Assembly (NCBI GenBank): GCA_021785095.1
Contig: JAJYGM010000588.1
Location: forward strand, 1 to 9,246
DNA length: 9,246 nucleotides
Reading direction: 5' to 3'
Origin: Actinomycetes bacterium
GTDB taxonomy: Bacteria > Actinomycetota > Acidimicrobiia > Acidimicrobiales > Bog-793
Below are positions 1 to 5,636 of this stretch, one piece after another. The notes beneath the pieces are model-generated. The model saw only the letters and a program-made list of their open reading frames with translations. It made no database searches and was not told the DNA's origin. Each line of letters begins with the position of its first letter. The first letter of the stretch is position 1. A program made the position numbers and the translations under genes.

Positions 1-294
1 GGTTACCTGCAGTACTTCCTCCATGACAACGCCCTCGTCATCGAGTTCCACATCGCCGGCGTGGCGGCCTTGTGGATAGCAGCCGTTGCCTTCTACCTTT
101 CCCTGCACGAGCACCTCCTCCGCTACGACACACCAGGGGTCGGGGACACCAGTGCCGGGAAGACGCGCGGCGATGGCGGGGGCAGCCCGGGCGGCGGGGG
201 CGGCGGCCGCGGCCCGGGCGGCGGGGGCGGGGGCAAGAGAGATTCCGTCCGCATCCCTGTTGGCACTCCGTCGGTTGTGACAGGGGCGACATGA
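1..294 (+). CDS. C-terminal part of a membrane protein with a Gly-rich tail (5' partial)
   Basis: The frame is open from the first base of the window to the TGA at 292-294, so only the last 97 residues are visible. They contain a hydrophobic segment (about residues 17-38, around [14 protein letters not shown]), suggesting the last membrane helix. A hydrophilic tail follows with a strongly Gly-rich stretch encoded at about 175-235, then a short end (VTGAT). The stop overlaps the clpS start as ATGA, placing the gene first in the visible operon. The helix followed by a short polar tail loosely recalls the end of CDP-alcohol phosphatidyltransferases such as PgsA, but no catalytic motif lies in the window, so I do not assign a family. 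The open frame, the G/C-rich third positions and the coupling to clpS support a real gene; its function is unknown. Confidence 0.7.
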   Translation, partial: GYLQYFLHDNALVIEFHIAGVAALWIAAVAFYLSLHEHLLRYDTPGVGDTSAGKTRGDGGGSPGGGGGGRGPGGGGGGKRDSVRIPVGTPSVVTGAT

Positions 295-614
295 CAGAGA
301 CCGGCTCTTCCGCCACAGCGCAGACGACGGCCCCAGTCGAGGTGGAGCGGCCGGCCTCCGATGAGACAATCGAGGTCGACCTGCCCTGGCTCGTCGTCGT
401 ATGGAACGACCCGATCAACTTGATGACCTACGTGACCTTCGTGTTCCAGAAGCTGTTTGGCTACTCGCGAGCAAGGGCGCACAAGCTCATGCTGGACGTT
501 CACTACAAAGGACGTGCCGTGGTGTCGAGCGGACCGAAGGAGAGGGCCGAGATGGACGTGAACCGGCTCCACCAGCACGGCCTCTGGGCCACGATGGAAC
601 GAAGCGGAACATGA
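291..614 (+). CDS. clpS: ATP-dependent Clp protease adaptor protein ClpS
   Basis: This is the ClpS adaptor, which binds N-degron substrates and hands them to the Clp protease (ClpC or ClpA with ClpP) in the cytoplasm. The 107-residue protein has a disordered N-terminus (1-30) and then the ClpS core. The start of the core, [17 protein letters not shown], holds the Asn39-Asp40 pair that forms the pocket for the substrate alpha-amino group. The next segment, [10 protein letters not shown], holds Met67, Val70 and His71, which align with E. coli Met62, Val65 and His66. Position 41 is Pro where E. coli has a second Asp, a common actinobacterial variant. The ATG at 291 is preceded by AGGGG (282-286) and overlaps the upstream stop. 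The length is normal for the family. A longer frame from 72 is an artefact of overlap with the previous gene. Its stop overlaps the DUF2017 start. Confidence 0.95.
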   Translation: MTETGSSATAQTTAPVEVERPASDETIEVDLPWLVVVWNDPINLMTYVTFVFQKLFGYSRARAHKLMLDVHYKGRAVVSSGPKERAEMDVNRLHQHGLWATMERSGT

Positions 615-1294
615 AAAAGCGGATCCTTGCCGACAAGAGCCAGCCTGGAGGCTGCGTGGTGCGCCTGAGCGCTCCTGAGCGCGCGCTGTTGCGGGAGCTC
701 CCGCGGCAGATAGAAGCAATGCTGGCCACCATCGCCGCTGGCACCACTGGCGGCCCCGGCCAGGACAGCTCCGTCGTGATCGACGCTGCCGCAGAGATGG
801 TAGGCCCTTACGGATCGCCAGAGGCTCCGATGACTGGGAGCGCCCCGGTAGTTCCGAGCGCACTCCGTCGACTGTTCCCACCCGCCTACACCCGAGACGA
901 CGAAGCGGAGCTCAACTACGTGCACATGGCGAGACCAGGTTTGCTCGAGCACCACAGAGAGGCGCTTCAGACTCTTGCCGAGACGGCGAACGCCAAGAAG
1001 CTCGACCCCGTTCAGCTGCAGCGGTGGATGACAGCGCTGAACGATGTCCGACTCGTGCTCGGAACCGCCTTGGACGTTCGAGAGGACATGGACGCTTTCG
1101 GCGGGACGATGCCGGTCCAGATGCTCTACTACCAGTACCTGTCCGGACTCCAAAGTGAGCTCGTCGATTTCCTCTGCTCTGGTCTCCCCGAAGCAGTACC
1201 GGGTGCCGACGACCTCATCCCGGACGACCCGTGGGGCGAGCCCCTCGGGGGGCTCCGTTGGGACGGCACACCACAGCCCGGAGCTGGGCCTTGA
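611..1294 (+). CDS. DUF2017 family protein
   Basis: The 227-residue protein matches DUF2017, an actinobacterial family of unknown function usually encoded next to clpS. Visible family features are [18 protein letters not shown] (about 87-104), the [10 protein letters not shown] block (143-152) followed by an acidic stretch (REDMD), and [16 protein letters not shown] (173-188) near the end. The N-terminal region has a short basic start and a helix rich in Leu and Arg (20-35). The last 30 residues are Pro/Gly/Asp-rich and probably disordered. The ATG at 611 overlaps the clpS stop (ATGA), which selects it over the earlier in-frame codon at 401. The TGA at 1292-1294 overlaps the next start. Its constant pairing with clpS suggests a link to Clp proteolysis, but that is inference from context. 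Confidence 0.88.
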   Translation: MKKRILADKSQPGGCVVRLSAPERALLRELPRQIEAMLATIAAGTTGGPGQDSSVVIDAAAEMVGPYGSPEAPMTGSAPVVPSALRRLFPPAYTRDDEAELNYVHMARPGLLEHHREALQTLAETANAKKLDPVQLQRWMTALNDVRLVLGTALDVREDMDAFGGTMPVQMLYYQYLSGLQSELVDFLCSGLPEAVPGADDLIPDDPWGEPLGGLRWDGTPQPGAGP

Positions 1295-2727
1295 ACGAGG
1301 TCCCACCGGCATCACCTCCGCTTGGTTCCGGCCCTGACGGCGCTTCGGCGCCCCGCTTGCTGACGATCATGGGATCGGGAGAGACCGCGCCGACGATGGT
1401 GAAGGTGCACCGAGCGATGCTCGAGCGCCTGGGTCCTCCCCCGGTGCCGGCCGTGCTACTCGACACGCCCTTTGCCTTCCAGGAGAACGCCGCTGAGCTG
1501 TGCGAGCGCATACGGCGCTACTTCTCCGAGAGCCTGCAAGCAACGATCGACGTCTCCAGGCACTCGGCTACGGCTGCCGAGGCCGAGACCAACGTCGGGC
1601 TTTGGTCCGCGACCGCCGATGACCCATTCGCCGACGAGCGCCTGCTGTCCGCCCTTCGTCGTGCCCGCTATGTCTTCGCCGGACCGGGCAGCCCTACCTA
1701 CGCCCTGCGGAAATGGACCTCGACGGTAGTCCCATCGGTGCTCACCGAGATCCTCACCCACGGCGGGGGCGTCACATTCTCGTCAGCCGCCGCCCTCACT
1801 CTCGGCGCGAGAGTCGTACCGGTCTACGAGATCTACAAAGCTGGCGAGGACCCTTACTGGGTTGACGGTCTCGACCTCATCGCAACATTCGGGCTGCATG
1901 CGGCGGTGATCCCCCATTACAACAACGCCGAAGGCGGCACGCATGACACCCGTTTCTGTTACCTAGGCGAGCGGCGACTGGCCTTTCTGGAGAGCCAACT
2001 AGAGTCCGGTACGTTCGTCCTCGGAGTAGACGAGCACACAGCCATCACCTTCGATCTCGCCAAGCGTTCCGGCACCGTCGCCGGCCTCGGAGTTGTGACT
2101 GTCAGGGCGTCAGGGCGGTCCCGCGCCTTTCCGGCCGGGTCAGTGATCGGGATCGACGAGATCCTCGAAACCGCGGAGCATCTCGCGCGCGACGTCGCTC
2201 ACAACTCGACGGGCGGACAGGTCAAGAGCGCCACATCGCTGGACATAAGTGTCGCGACGACCCGCGCGGACCGCTCCACCAACGACGGTCAGGTAGACCC
2301 AGGCCTGGAGGGGGCACCAGCGCCGGCCCACGCCGACTCGCCGCTGATCGCTCTCGTGAGGGCGCGAGAAAGTGAGTTCGCAGAGGCGCTGGCTCGACGG
2401 GACGTCGACGGTGCTGTCGGCCAGGTGCTCGAACTCGAAGCTCAGATAACGGCTTGGTCGACCGACATCCCTTTCGGTGACGCAATGGAGCGTGCACGTG
2501 CGAGCCTCCGGGCGCTAGTCGTCGACCTCGGGCGCGTCAGCCACAGCGGCCTGCGTGATCCGCGAGAGGTCATCGGACCCTTTGTCGAGGCGATGCTCGA
2601 GACTCGAAGGCAGGCCCGGACCGCGAGTCGCTTCGAGGAGGCTGACCGGATCCGAGATCAACTGGCCGGCCTTGGTGTCGAGATTCGAGACGGAGCCGAG
2701 GCAACGACGTGGCTGCTCCAACCGTGA
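1291..2727 (+). CDS. Peptidase S51 / class-I amidotransferase-like protein fused to a CysRS C-terminal-like region
   Basis: The protein has 478 residues in two parts. Residues 22-300 look like the peptidase-E/cyanophycinase (S51) fold: LLTIMGSGE opens the domain, the FAGPGSPTYAL motif lies at 129-139, and a nucleophile-elbow-like GGGVTFSSAAALTLG follows at 158-172, with Ser165 the likely nucleophile. A following IPHYNN (207-212) supplies a candidate His. The usual S-A-G is S-A-A here. Residues about 350-478 are helical and end in RQARTASRFEEADRIRDQL...GVEI, closely resembling the C-terminus of cysteinyl-tRNA synthetase; the HIGH and KMSKS catalytic motifs are absent. I chose TTG at 1291 because TTGA overlaps the DUF2017 stop, matching the two upstream junctions; GTG at 1231 would overlap DUF2017 by 64 bases. 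The substrate is unknown: a peptidase, an amide-handling enzyme or a catalytically inert sensor are all possible. Confidence 0.85.
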   Translation: MNEVPPASPPLGSGPDGASAPRLLTIMGSGETAPTMVKVHRAMLERLGPPPVPAVLLDTPFAFQENAAELCERIRRYFSESLQATIDVSRHSATAAEAETNVGLWSATADDPFADERLLSALRRARYVFAGPGSPTYALRKWTSTVVPSVLTEILTHGGGVTFSSAAALTLGARVVPVYEIYKAGEDPYWVDGLDLIATFGLHAAVIPHYNNAEGGTHDTRFCYLGERRLAFLESQLESGTFVLGVDEHTAITFDLAKRSGTVAGLGVVTVRASGRSRAFPAGSVIGIDEILETAEHLARDVAHNSTGGQVKSATSLDISVATTRADRSTNDGQVDPGLEGAPAPAHADSPLIALVRARESEFAEALARRDVDGAVGQVLELEAQITAWSTDIPFGDAMERARASLRALVVDLGRVSHSGLRDPREVIGPFVEAMLETRRQARTASRFEEADRIRDQLAGLGVEIRDGAEATTWLLQP

Positions 2728-2777
2728 GCTCGGCACCGCGGCCGTTCAGTAGCGGCGAGATCGGTACTCACGCCGAT

Positions 2778-2805
2778 TTGAGCTGTACCGCCTCGCTGGT
2801 ATCGT
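2778..2805 (+). promoter_or_regulatory. Putative promoter of tRNA-Glu
   Basis: A TTGAGC (-35 like, 2778-2783) and a TATCGT (-10 like, fitting TANNNT, 2800-2805) are separated by 16 bases. Transcription would begin near 2812, about 30 bases before the mature tRNA end. This fits a vegetative sigma-factor promoter driving the tRNA separately from the operon upstream. It is a motif match only. Confidence 0.4.
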
Positions 2806-2840
2806 CAGTCACTCCTCGCGACCGCCATTCGGCGGCCCCC

Positions 2841-2913
2841 GCCCCCATCGTCTAGCGGCCTAGGACGCCACCCTTTCAAGGTGGTAGCACGGGTTCGAAT
2901 CCCGTTGGGGGTG
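2841..2913 (+). tRNA. tRNA-Glu (anticodon TTC)
   Basis: A full cloverleaf can be drawn. The acceptor stem GCCCCCA pairs with TGGGGGT (the first pair is G-U). The D-arm is TCTAGCGGCCTAGGA. The anticodon stem CCACC/GGTGG encloses the loop CTTTCAA, with TTC at 2875-2877. The T-arm is ACGGG-TTCGAAT-CCCGT. The discriminator base is G at 2913, and CCA is not encoded. The gene decodes GAA/GAG. Its 3' part, from the first base of the anticodon loop, is duplicated at 8566, so this gene is the probable integration target of the downstream island. Confidence 0.97.
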
Positions 2914-2934
2914 CTCGCATAAGTCCAGCTCACA
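2873..2934 (+). repeat. Left attachment-site-like direct repeat (attL candidate)
   Basis: This 62-base segment covers the tRNA-Glu 3' portion from the anticodon loop (2873-2913) plus 21 bases downstream. It recurs at 8566-8627 in the same orientation with one mismatch (G at 2917, A at 8610). Identity stops at both ends: C versus T just before, and G versus T just after. The intact tRNA is at this end, as expected when an element enters the 3' side of a tRNA gene and restores its sequence. Confidence 0.8.
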
Positions 2935-2940
2935 GCAGGT

Positions 2941-2961
2941 ACAGGCTCGGCGCTAGCCTGT
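2941..2961 (+). terminator. Hairpin downstream of tRNA-Glu
   Basis: ACAGGCT (2941-2947) and AGCCTGT (2955-2961) form a perfect 7-bp stem around a 7-base loop, 28 bases after the tRNA. Only a short pyrimidine run (CTCTCC) follows, so it would be a terminator without a proper U-tract. It lies just inside the island end, so it arrived with or was placed there by the integration. Confidence 0.4.
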
Positions 2962-3105
2962 CTCTCCAGGGTGATGTCCCGGCTCCTCACCTCGATGCAC
3001 CCCCAGCGAAGCAGGCGCCTCAAGAAGCGCGCGGATCCGCTTCGGTGGCACGTGCTCCTTTGTGAAGGAACCACTCGCCGTCCCGTAGAACAGACATGAC
3101 CCCAT
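2953..3105 (-). pseudogene. Fragment resembling the N-terminus of an HNH-type endonuclease
   Basis: Reading the minus strand from ATG at 3105 gives a 50-residue frame beginning MGSCLFYGTASGSFTKEHVPPKR. It resembles the start of HNH-family nucleases and related proteins, which commonly open with a C-x-x-C-G knuckle and then an (T)(K/R)EHVPPK box. Here the second Cys is Tyr, and the frame ends at the TAG at 2953-2955 soon after the motif. No His/Asn catalytic remainder follows. The frame is open upstream to 3375 but that part is not recognisable. I read it as a truncated remnant near the island edge; a chance match cannot be excluded. Confidence 0.3.
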
Positions 3106-3508
3106 GGGGCCAGTGTGCCCCAACGAGATGGGGCGCGGCGTGCTTCGCCCGCACCGGTCCAAATGTACGACGGAGCCGCTCAGATAGGGCATGCCCTCGT
3201 CCTGGACCTTCAGCGCCAGGAGAGTCCCTGCCGTCGTCAATCCGGTTCGGCAACTGGAGCCATTCGCTGTCGTTCGAATCATTCCGGCAGCGAGCGTCTT
3301 GCCCACCCCCTGTGTGCCGCGTCGAGGTGGCGGTTGAGGCCGTGCATGCCTCTGGTCCGCTGGCGCTTGAGGCATGACCGATCAGCCTCCCAGCGTGCCT
3401 GGGCTGCTGGCCTTCGGTGGCGGTGATCGCTGCGCTCTGGTGCCCGCCCCCGCGGACTCGCGACGCGGGCATTGCTGCCTATTGTTTGGAGAGCATGAGC
3501 TCTGCGCG
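3106..3508. other. Stretch without a convincing gene
   Basis: Several long overlapping open frames exist on both strands, as expected from high GC, but none shows a family motif, a good start or a convincing reading. The minus frame continuous with the HNH-like fragment has moderately G/C-rich third positions, so it could be more of a decayed gene. The last 20 bases lead into the kinase-like gene. Confidence 0.4.
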
Positions 3509-4123
3509 ATGATCATCGTCGTCGAGGGACCGACGGCCACGGGGAAGTCGACCTGGATCACGAGGCACTGCCCACCTGAGGTCGTTGTCCCCGAGGGCGA
3601 GGCCGGCACTGCCCCGAAACGCAGCGTCGAGGCGGAAGCGGCAGCGCACTTCTGGGCCGGGTACAACGCGAGCCGGTGGGCTCTAGCTCTCGAGAGCGAA
3701 CAGAGGTACGGGACCGCTGTCTGCGACACGGACCCGTTCAAGTTGCACTACGTCTGGTGCCTGTGGCAGACCGGCCACGCCGACCACGGCCAGTGGCGAG
3801 CCGAGCTTCGTGCCAACCGCTCCTATTTCGCCAAGGGTCGCCACGGCTTTGCCGACCTCGTCCTGGTCGAGGTTCCTGACAGGAGCACCCTGGAGACTCG
3901 CCGGGATGCCGATCGCTCCAGGAAGCGAGCCAACTTCGATCTGCATGTCGAGATGGCCGAGCCACTGCGTCAGTGGTACGCGGCGCTTGGCAGGCTCGAG
4001 CCCAGCCGGGTGCGTTGGGAACTTCCCGCGACGGGCCTGCGCGGGTTGAAGCCCGACCCACGTCAGCCCCGTTGCGGCGTTGAGCTCTTCGACGCGTTCA
4101 TCGACCAGCTCCCCGCCCGCTAG
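3509..4123 (+). CDS. P-loop nucleotide-kinase-like protein
   Basis: The 204-residue protein begins MIIVVEGPTATGKSTW, a hydrophobic strand followed directly by a Walker A loop (G7-P-T-A-T-G12-K13-S14-T15). Later features fit nucleoside/nucleotide-kinase-like P-loop proteins: a CDTDPFKLHY segment (72-81) where such enzymes carry an Asp-rich substrate motif, a strand FADLVLVEVPD (114-124), and an Arg-rich segment RRDADRSRKRA (131-141) resembling a lid. The phosphoryl acceptor cannot be told; thymidylate-kinase-like or small-molecule kinases are both possible. I start at the ATG at 3509 because the preceding frame (from 3374) lacks protein character and the Walker strand must lie near the N-terminus. 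GGAGAG at 3488-3493 is a distant ribosome-binding candidate. It stands alone in the island, with no partner gene in the same direction close by. Confidence 0.75.
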   Translation: MIIVVEGPTATGKSTWITRHCPPEVVVPEGEAGTAPKRSVEAEAAAHFWAGYNASRWALALESEQRYGTAVCDTDPFKLHYVWCLWQTGHADHGQWRAELRANRSYFAKGRHGFADLVLVEVPDRSTLETRRDADRSRKRANFDLHVEMAEPLRQWYAALGRLEPSRVRWELPATGLRGLKPDPRQPRCGVELFDAFIDQLPAR

Positions 4124-4289
4124 CGCCCAGTTGGGAGGCGATCCTTCCACGCCATCAGGCTCGGAACGATCAAGAGCGCTCCCGAGGTGCCGTGCCCGTC
4201 GCCGCCGGAGATATCCTAGATTCAGCCGAGTTCCACCCCCTTTTCGCTTCGAGCCCGTTTCGCACCAAACCAAGGGCGAGCGCCGCTGC

Positions 4290-4474
4290 CAGGTCGTCTA
4301 TACCGATGCCGGCCGTGAGATGGGATACCGGGGTCACGGTCACCTCGGCGTAGGCGGTTCCCTGTTCATAGATCTCGTCTCCTCGGCGAGCCCGGCCACG
4401 AGGTGTCCGAGGCCGTCTTGGACGCCAACCGCTGCTTCGAGCTGATCTTTTCCGGCCTGGGGGACCGGTCGTGA
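4290..4474 (+). pseudogene. Remnant of an unidentified gene ending in GTGA overlap with the membrane protein
   Basis: Two short stretches in different frames read like protein and have mostly G/C third positions. About 4290-4383 gives VVYTDAGREMGY followed by GHLGVGGSLFIDLV. About 4385-4474 in another frame gives EVSEAVLDANRCFELIF, ending SGLGDRS at the TGA 4472-4474. That stop overlaps the GTG start of the next gene as GTGA, the pattern of coupled genes. The simplest reading is a single gene with a frameshift near 4380 and a lost or unrecognised 5' part. No family is recognised. Confidence 0.35.
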
Positions 4475-4875
4475 GCCGGAGGAGTCTGGCCCGGGCGGGG
4501 CCGTGGCTGATCCCGACCCTGGCCATAGCTGAGGCGTGCTTGGTGTGGTCCGGGCCGGTCAGCGTGCGGGACGCCATCGTCGCCGGGGCGATCATCGAGG
4601 CGTTGTCGTCGGGCATGGTCATCGTGTGCGTCGTTGCCGGCCTGCGCCGTCTCCGCTCGGCCAGAGCCGCCGGGGTGGGAGGATCGCAGGCAGCCGAGGA
4701 TGCCGTGATCGCCTGGGTAGTGCTCGAAGGACCCGTCGTCGACACGGTGCTCGAAGCGGCACTGCCAGGCAGCCTATGGGTGTGGGTGGCTGCCGGCGTG
4801 CACTTCTACGCCTTCGCCTGGCTGGCCGGTCTGTGGGCCTCGTTCGACACCGGGCCCCACCGACTCACCCGGTGA
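4471..4875 (+). CDS. Small multi-helix membrane protein, probably truncated by a frameshift
   Basis: The 134-residue protein has about four hydrophobic segments: near 11-28 (PWLIPTLAIAEACLVW), 37-58, 78-97 and 103-125 (LWVWVAAGVHFYAFAWLAGL). Segments 2 and 3 are joined by an Arg-rich loop (RRLRSARAAG), consistent with a cytoplasmic loop. I recognise no family. The GTG at 4471 overlaps the stop of the preceding remnant (GTGA), and a G-rich stretch (4459-4463) could serve as ribosome-binding site. The end, PHRLTR-stop, is suspicious. In the +1 frame the sequence continues directly as DAFHARDGVFTELAVPY, which reads as a natural continuation. The gene may therefore originally have encoded helices plus a soluble C-terminal domain. 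Confidence 0.55.
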   Translation: MSRRSLARAGPWLIPTLAIAEACLVWSGPVSVRDAIVAGAIIEALSSGMVIVCVVAGLRRLRSARAAGVGGSQAAEDAVIAWVVLEGPVVDTVLEAALPGSLWVWVAAGVHFYAFAWLAGLWASFDTGPHRLTR

Positions 4876-5062
4876 CGCCTTCCACGCCCGCGACGGGGTC
4901 TTCACCGAGCTGGCGGTCCCCTACAGCGCTGTCCTCGGAGCTCGAGTCGTCCATGATGGCTCCAACCTCGGGCGCAGCGGCTTCAAGATCGACCAGGAAC
5001 GTCACGTAGCCACTCTGACGCTGCGCGACACCACCGTCGACAGGCCCTACGACTTCGTTCAA
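4874..5062 (+). pseudogene. Out-of-frame continuation of the membrane protein (PH-like tail?)
   Basis: The frame beginning GAC at 4874 has no start codon of its own but a strong coding signature, with third positions almost all G or C. It reads DAFHARDGVFTELAVPYSAV, then GRSGFKIDQERHVATLTLRD, then PYDFVQGF. Skipping one base at 4873 would join it to the upstream membrane protein as HRLTR-DAFHARDG. A membrane domain followed by a beta-rich stretch with this shape recalls bacterial PH-like tails, but that is a tentative resemblance. Protein character fades after about 5060, where the frame turns into a Ser/Thr/Arg-rich run up to the TAG near 5300. Confidence 0.45.
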
Positions 5063-5516
5063 GGGTTCAGTCAGCTACGCAACGCGCATAGCGAGGGTGC
5101 TCCCACGACCCTTCCTCATCGACGCCAAGAACCGGACACCAGCGCCAGCACCAGAAGCAGACTGCAGATGCACCATCCAACCGCCCTCCGAGAGAGCGTT
5201 GCGTCGACCAAGCAACCCTACCGGGCGTCCACCGGGACAGGCAGCGCCAATGCCCTGCCTTGCCGAGCAGACCACCGGCTGCTTACACGACGCAACAGAT
5301 AGCGCCGGTAGCTGCCGCGCTTCACGGTGACACGGAGCGATCGTTCCCGGGTCTGTGCCACGCCACTTCCCGAGGGACGTGATAACCGCCGACGGGTTGG
5401 GCTTGCCCTCGCAGTCAGTTGACTCGCGTAGACCGGCCGCCGGGTCCGTGCATGTCGAGCCGCCACGTTTCTGCGCTCCGGATAGGTCGGTCGGTAGGTG
5501 CTCGAGTAAGTGCTCG
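5063..5516. other. Stretch without a convincing gene
   Basis: No frame on either strand shows a motif, a plausible start with ribosome-binding site, or a convincing protein. Near its right end is a microrepeat zone (GGTC/GGTA repeats around 5485-5497) and a direct repeat of GTGCTCGA at 5498-5505 and 5510-5517, twelve bases apart, running into the hairpins below. Confidence 0.45.
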
Positions 5517-5572
5517 AAGCGTGCGCGACAAAGTCACGCACGCTTTGGAGCGTCCGGCGGCTGAGGCCGCCG
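5517..5572 (+). terminator. Two tandem strong hairpins upstream of the lipoprotein gene
   Basis: The first is a perfect 9-bp stem, AAGCGTGCG (5517-5525) with CGCACGCTT (5537-5545), around an 11-base loop. The second is a perfect 7-bp stem, CGGCGGC (5555-5561) with GCCGCCG (5566-5572), around the tetraloop TGAG. No T-run follows, so they may act as intrinsic terminators lacking a U-tract, insulating the lipoprotein gene, or as a regulatory leader or protein-binding site. Function is inferred from structure only. Confidence 0.4.
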
Positions 5573-5601
5573 TCATGGGGTCTTGCCATGTTTGTCTACG
5601 C

Positions 5602-5627
5602 GGAACCTTCCGGGTCCGTGTACCGTC
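5602..5627 (+). promoter_or_regulatory. Possible ECF-sigma-type promoter of the lipoprotein gene
   Basis: GGAACC (5602-5607) and CGTC (5624-5627) are 16 bases apart, the arrangement of extracytoplasmic-function sigma promoters (GGAAC-type -35, CGTC/CGTT-type -10). Transcription would start only a few bases before the ATG at 5637, giving an almost leaderless mRNA. That would explain the absence of a good ribosome-binding site. The motifs are short and could be chance. Confidence 0.28.
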
Positions 5628-5636
5628 AAGAAGACG

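Noticed and set aside
123..881. Long minus-strand open frame opposite clpS
   Set aside because: It is the antisense shadow of clpS and DUF2017, which have clear family motifs and coupled starts. It has Arg/Pro/Ser-rich composition typical of high-GC shadows.
503..1315. 270-codon minus-strand open frame
   Set aside because: It lies entirely opposite the DUF2017 gene and has no recognisable domain.
2805..3074. Minus-strand open frame containing NGIRTRATTLKG
   Set aside because: This is the well-known false protein made by reading the antisense of a tRNA-Glu 3' half. The same peptide appears over the second repeat copy for the same reason.
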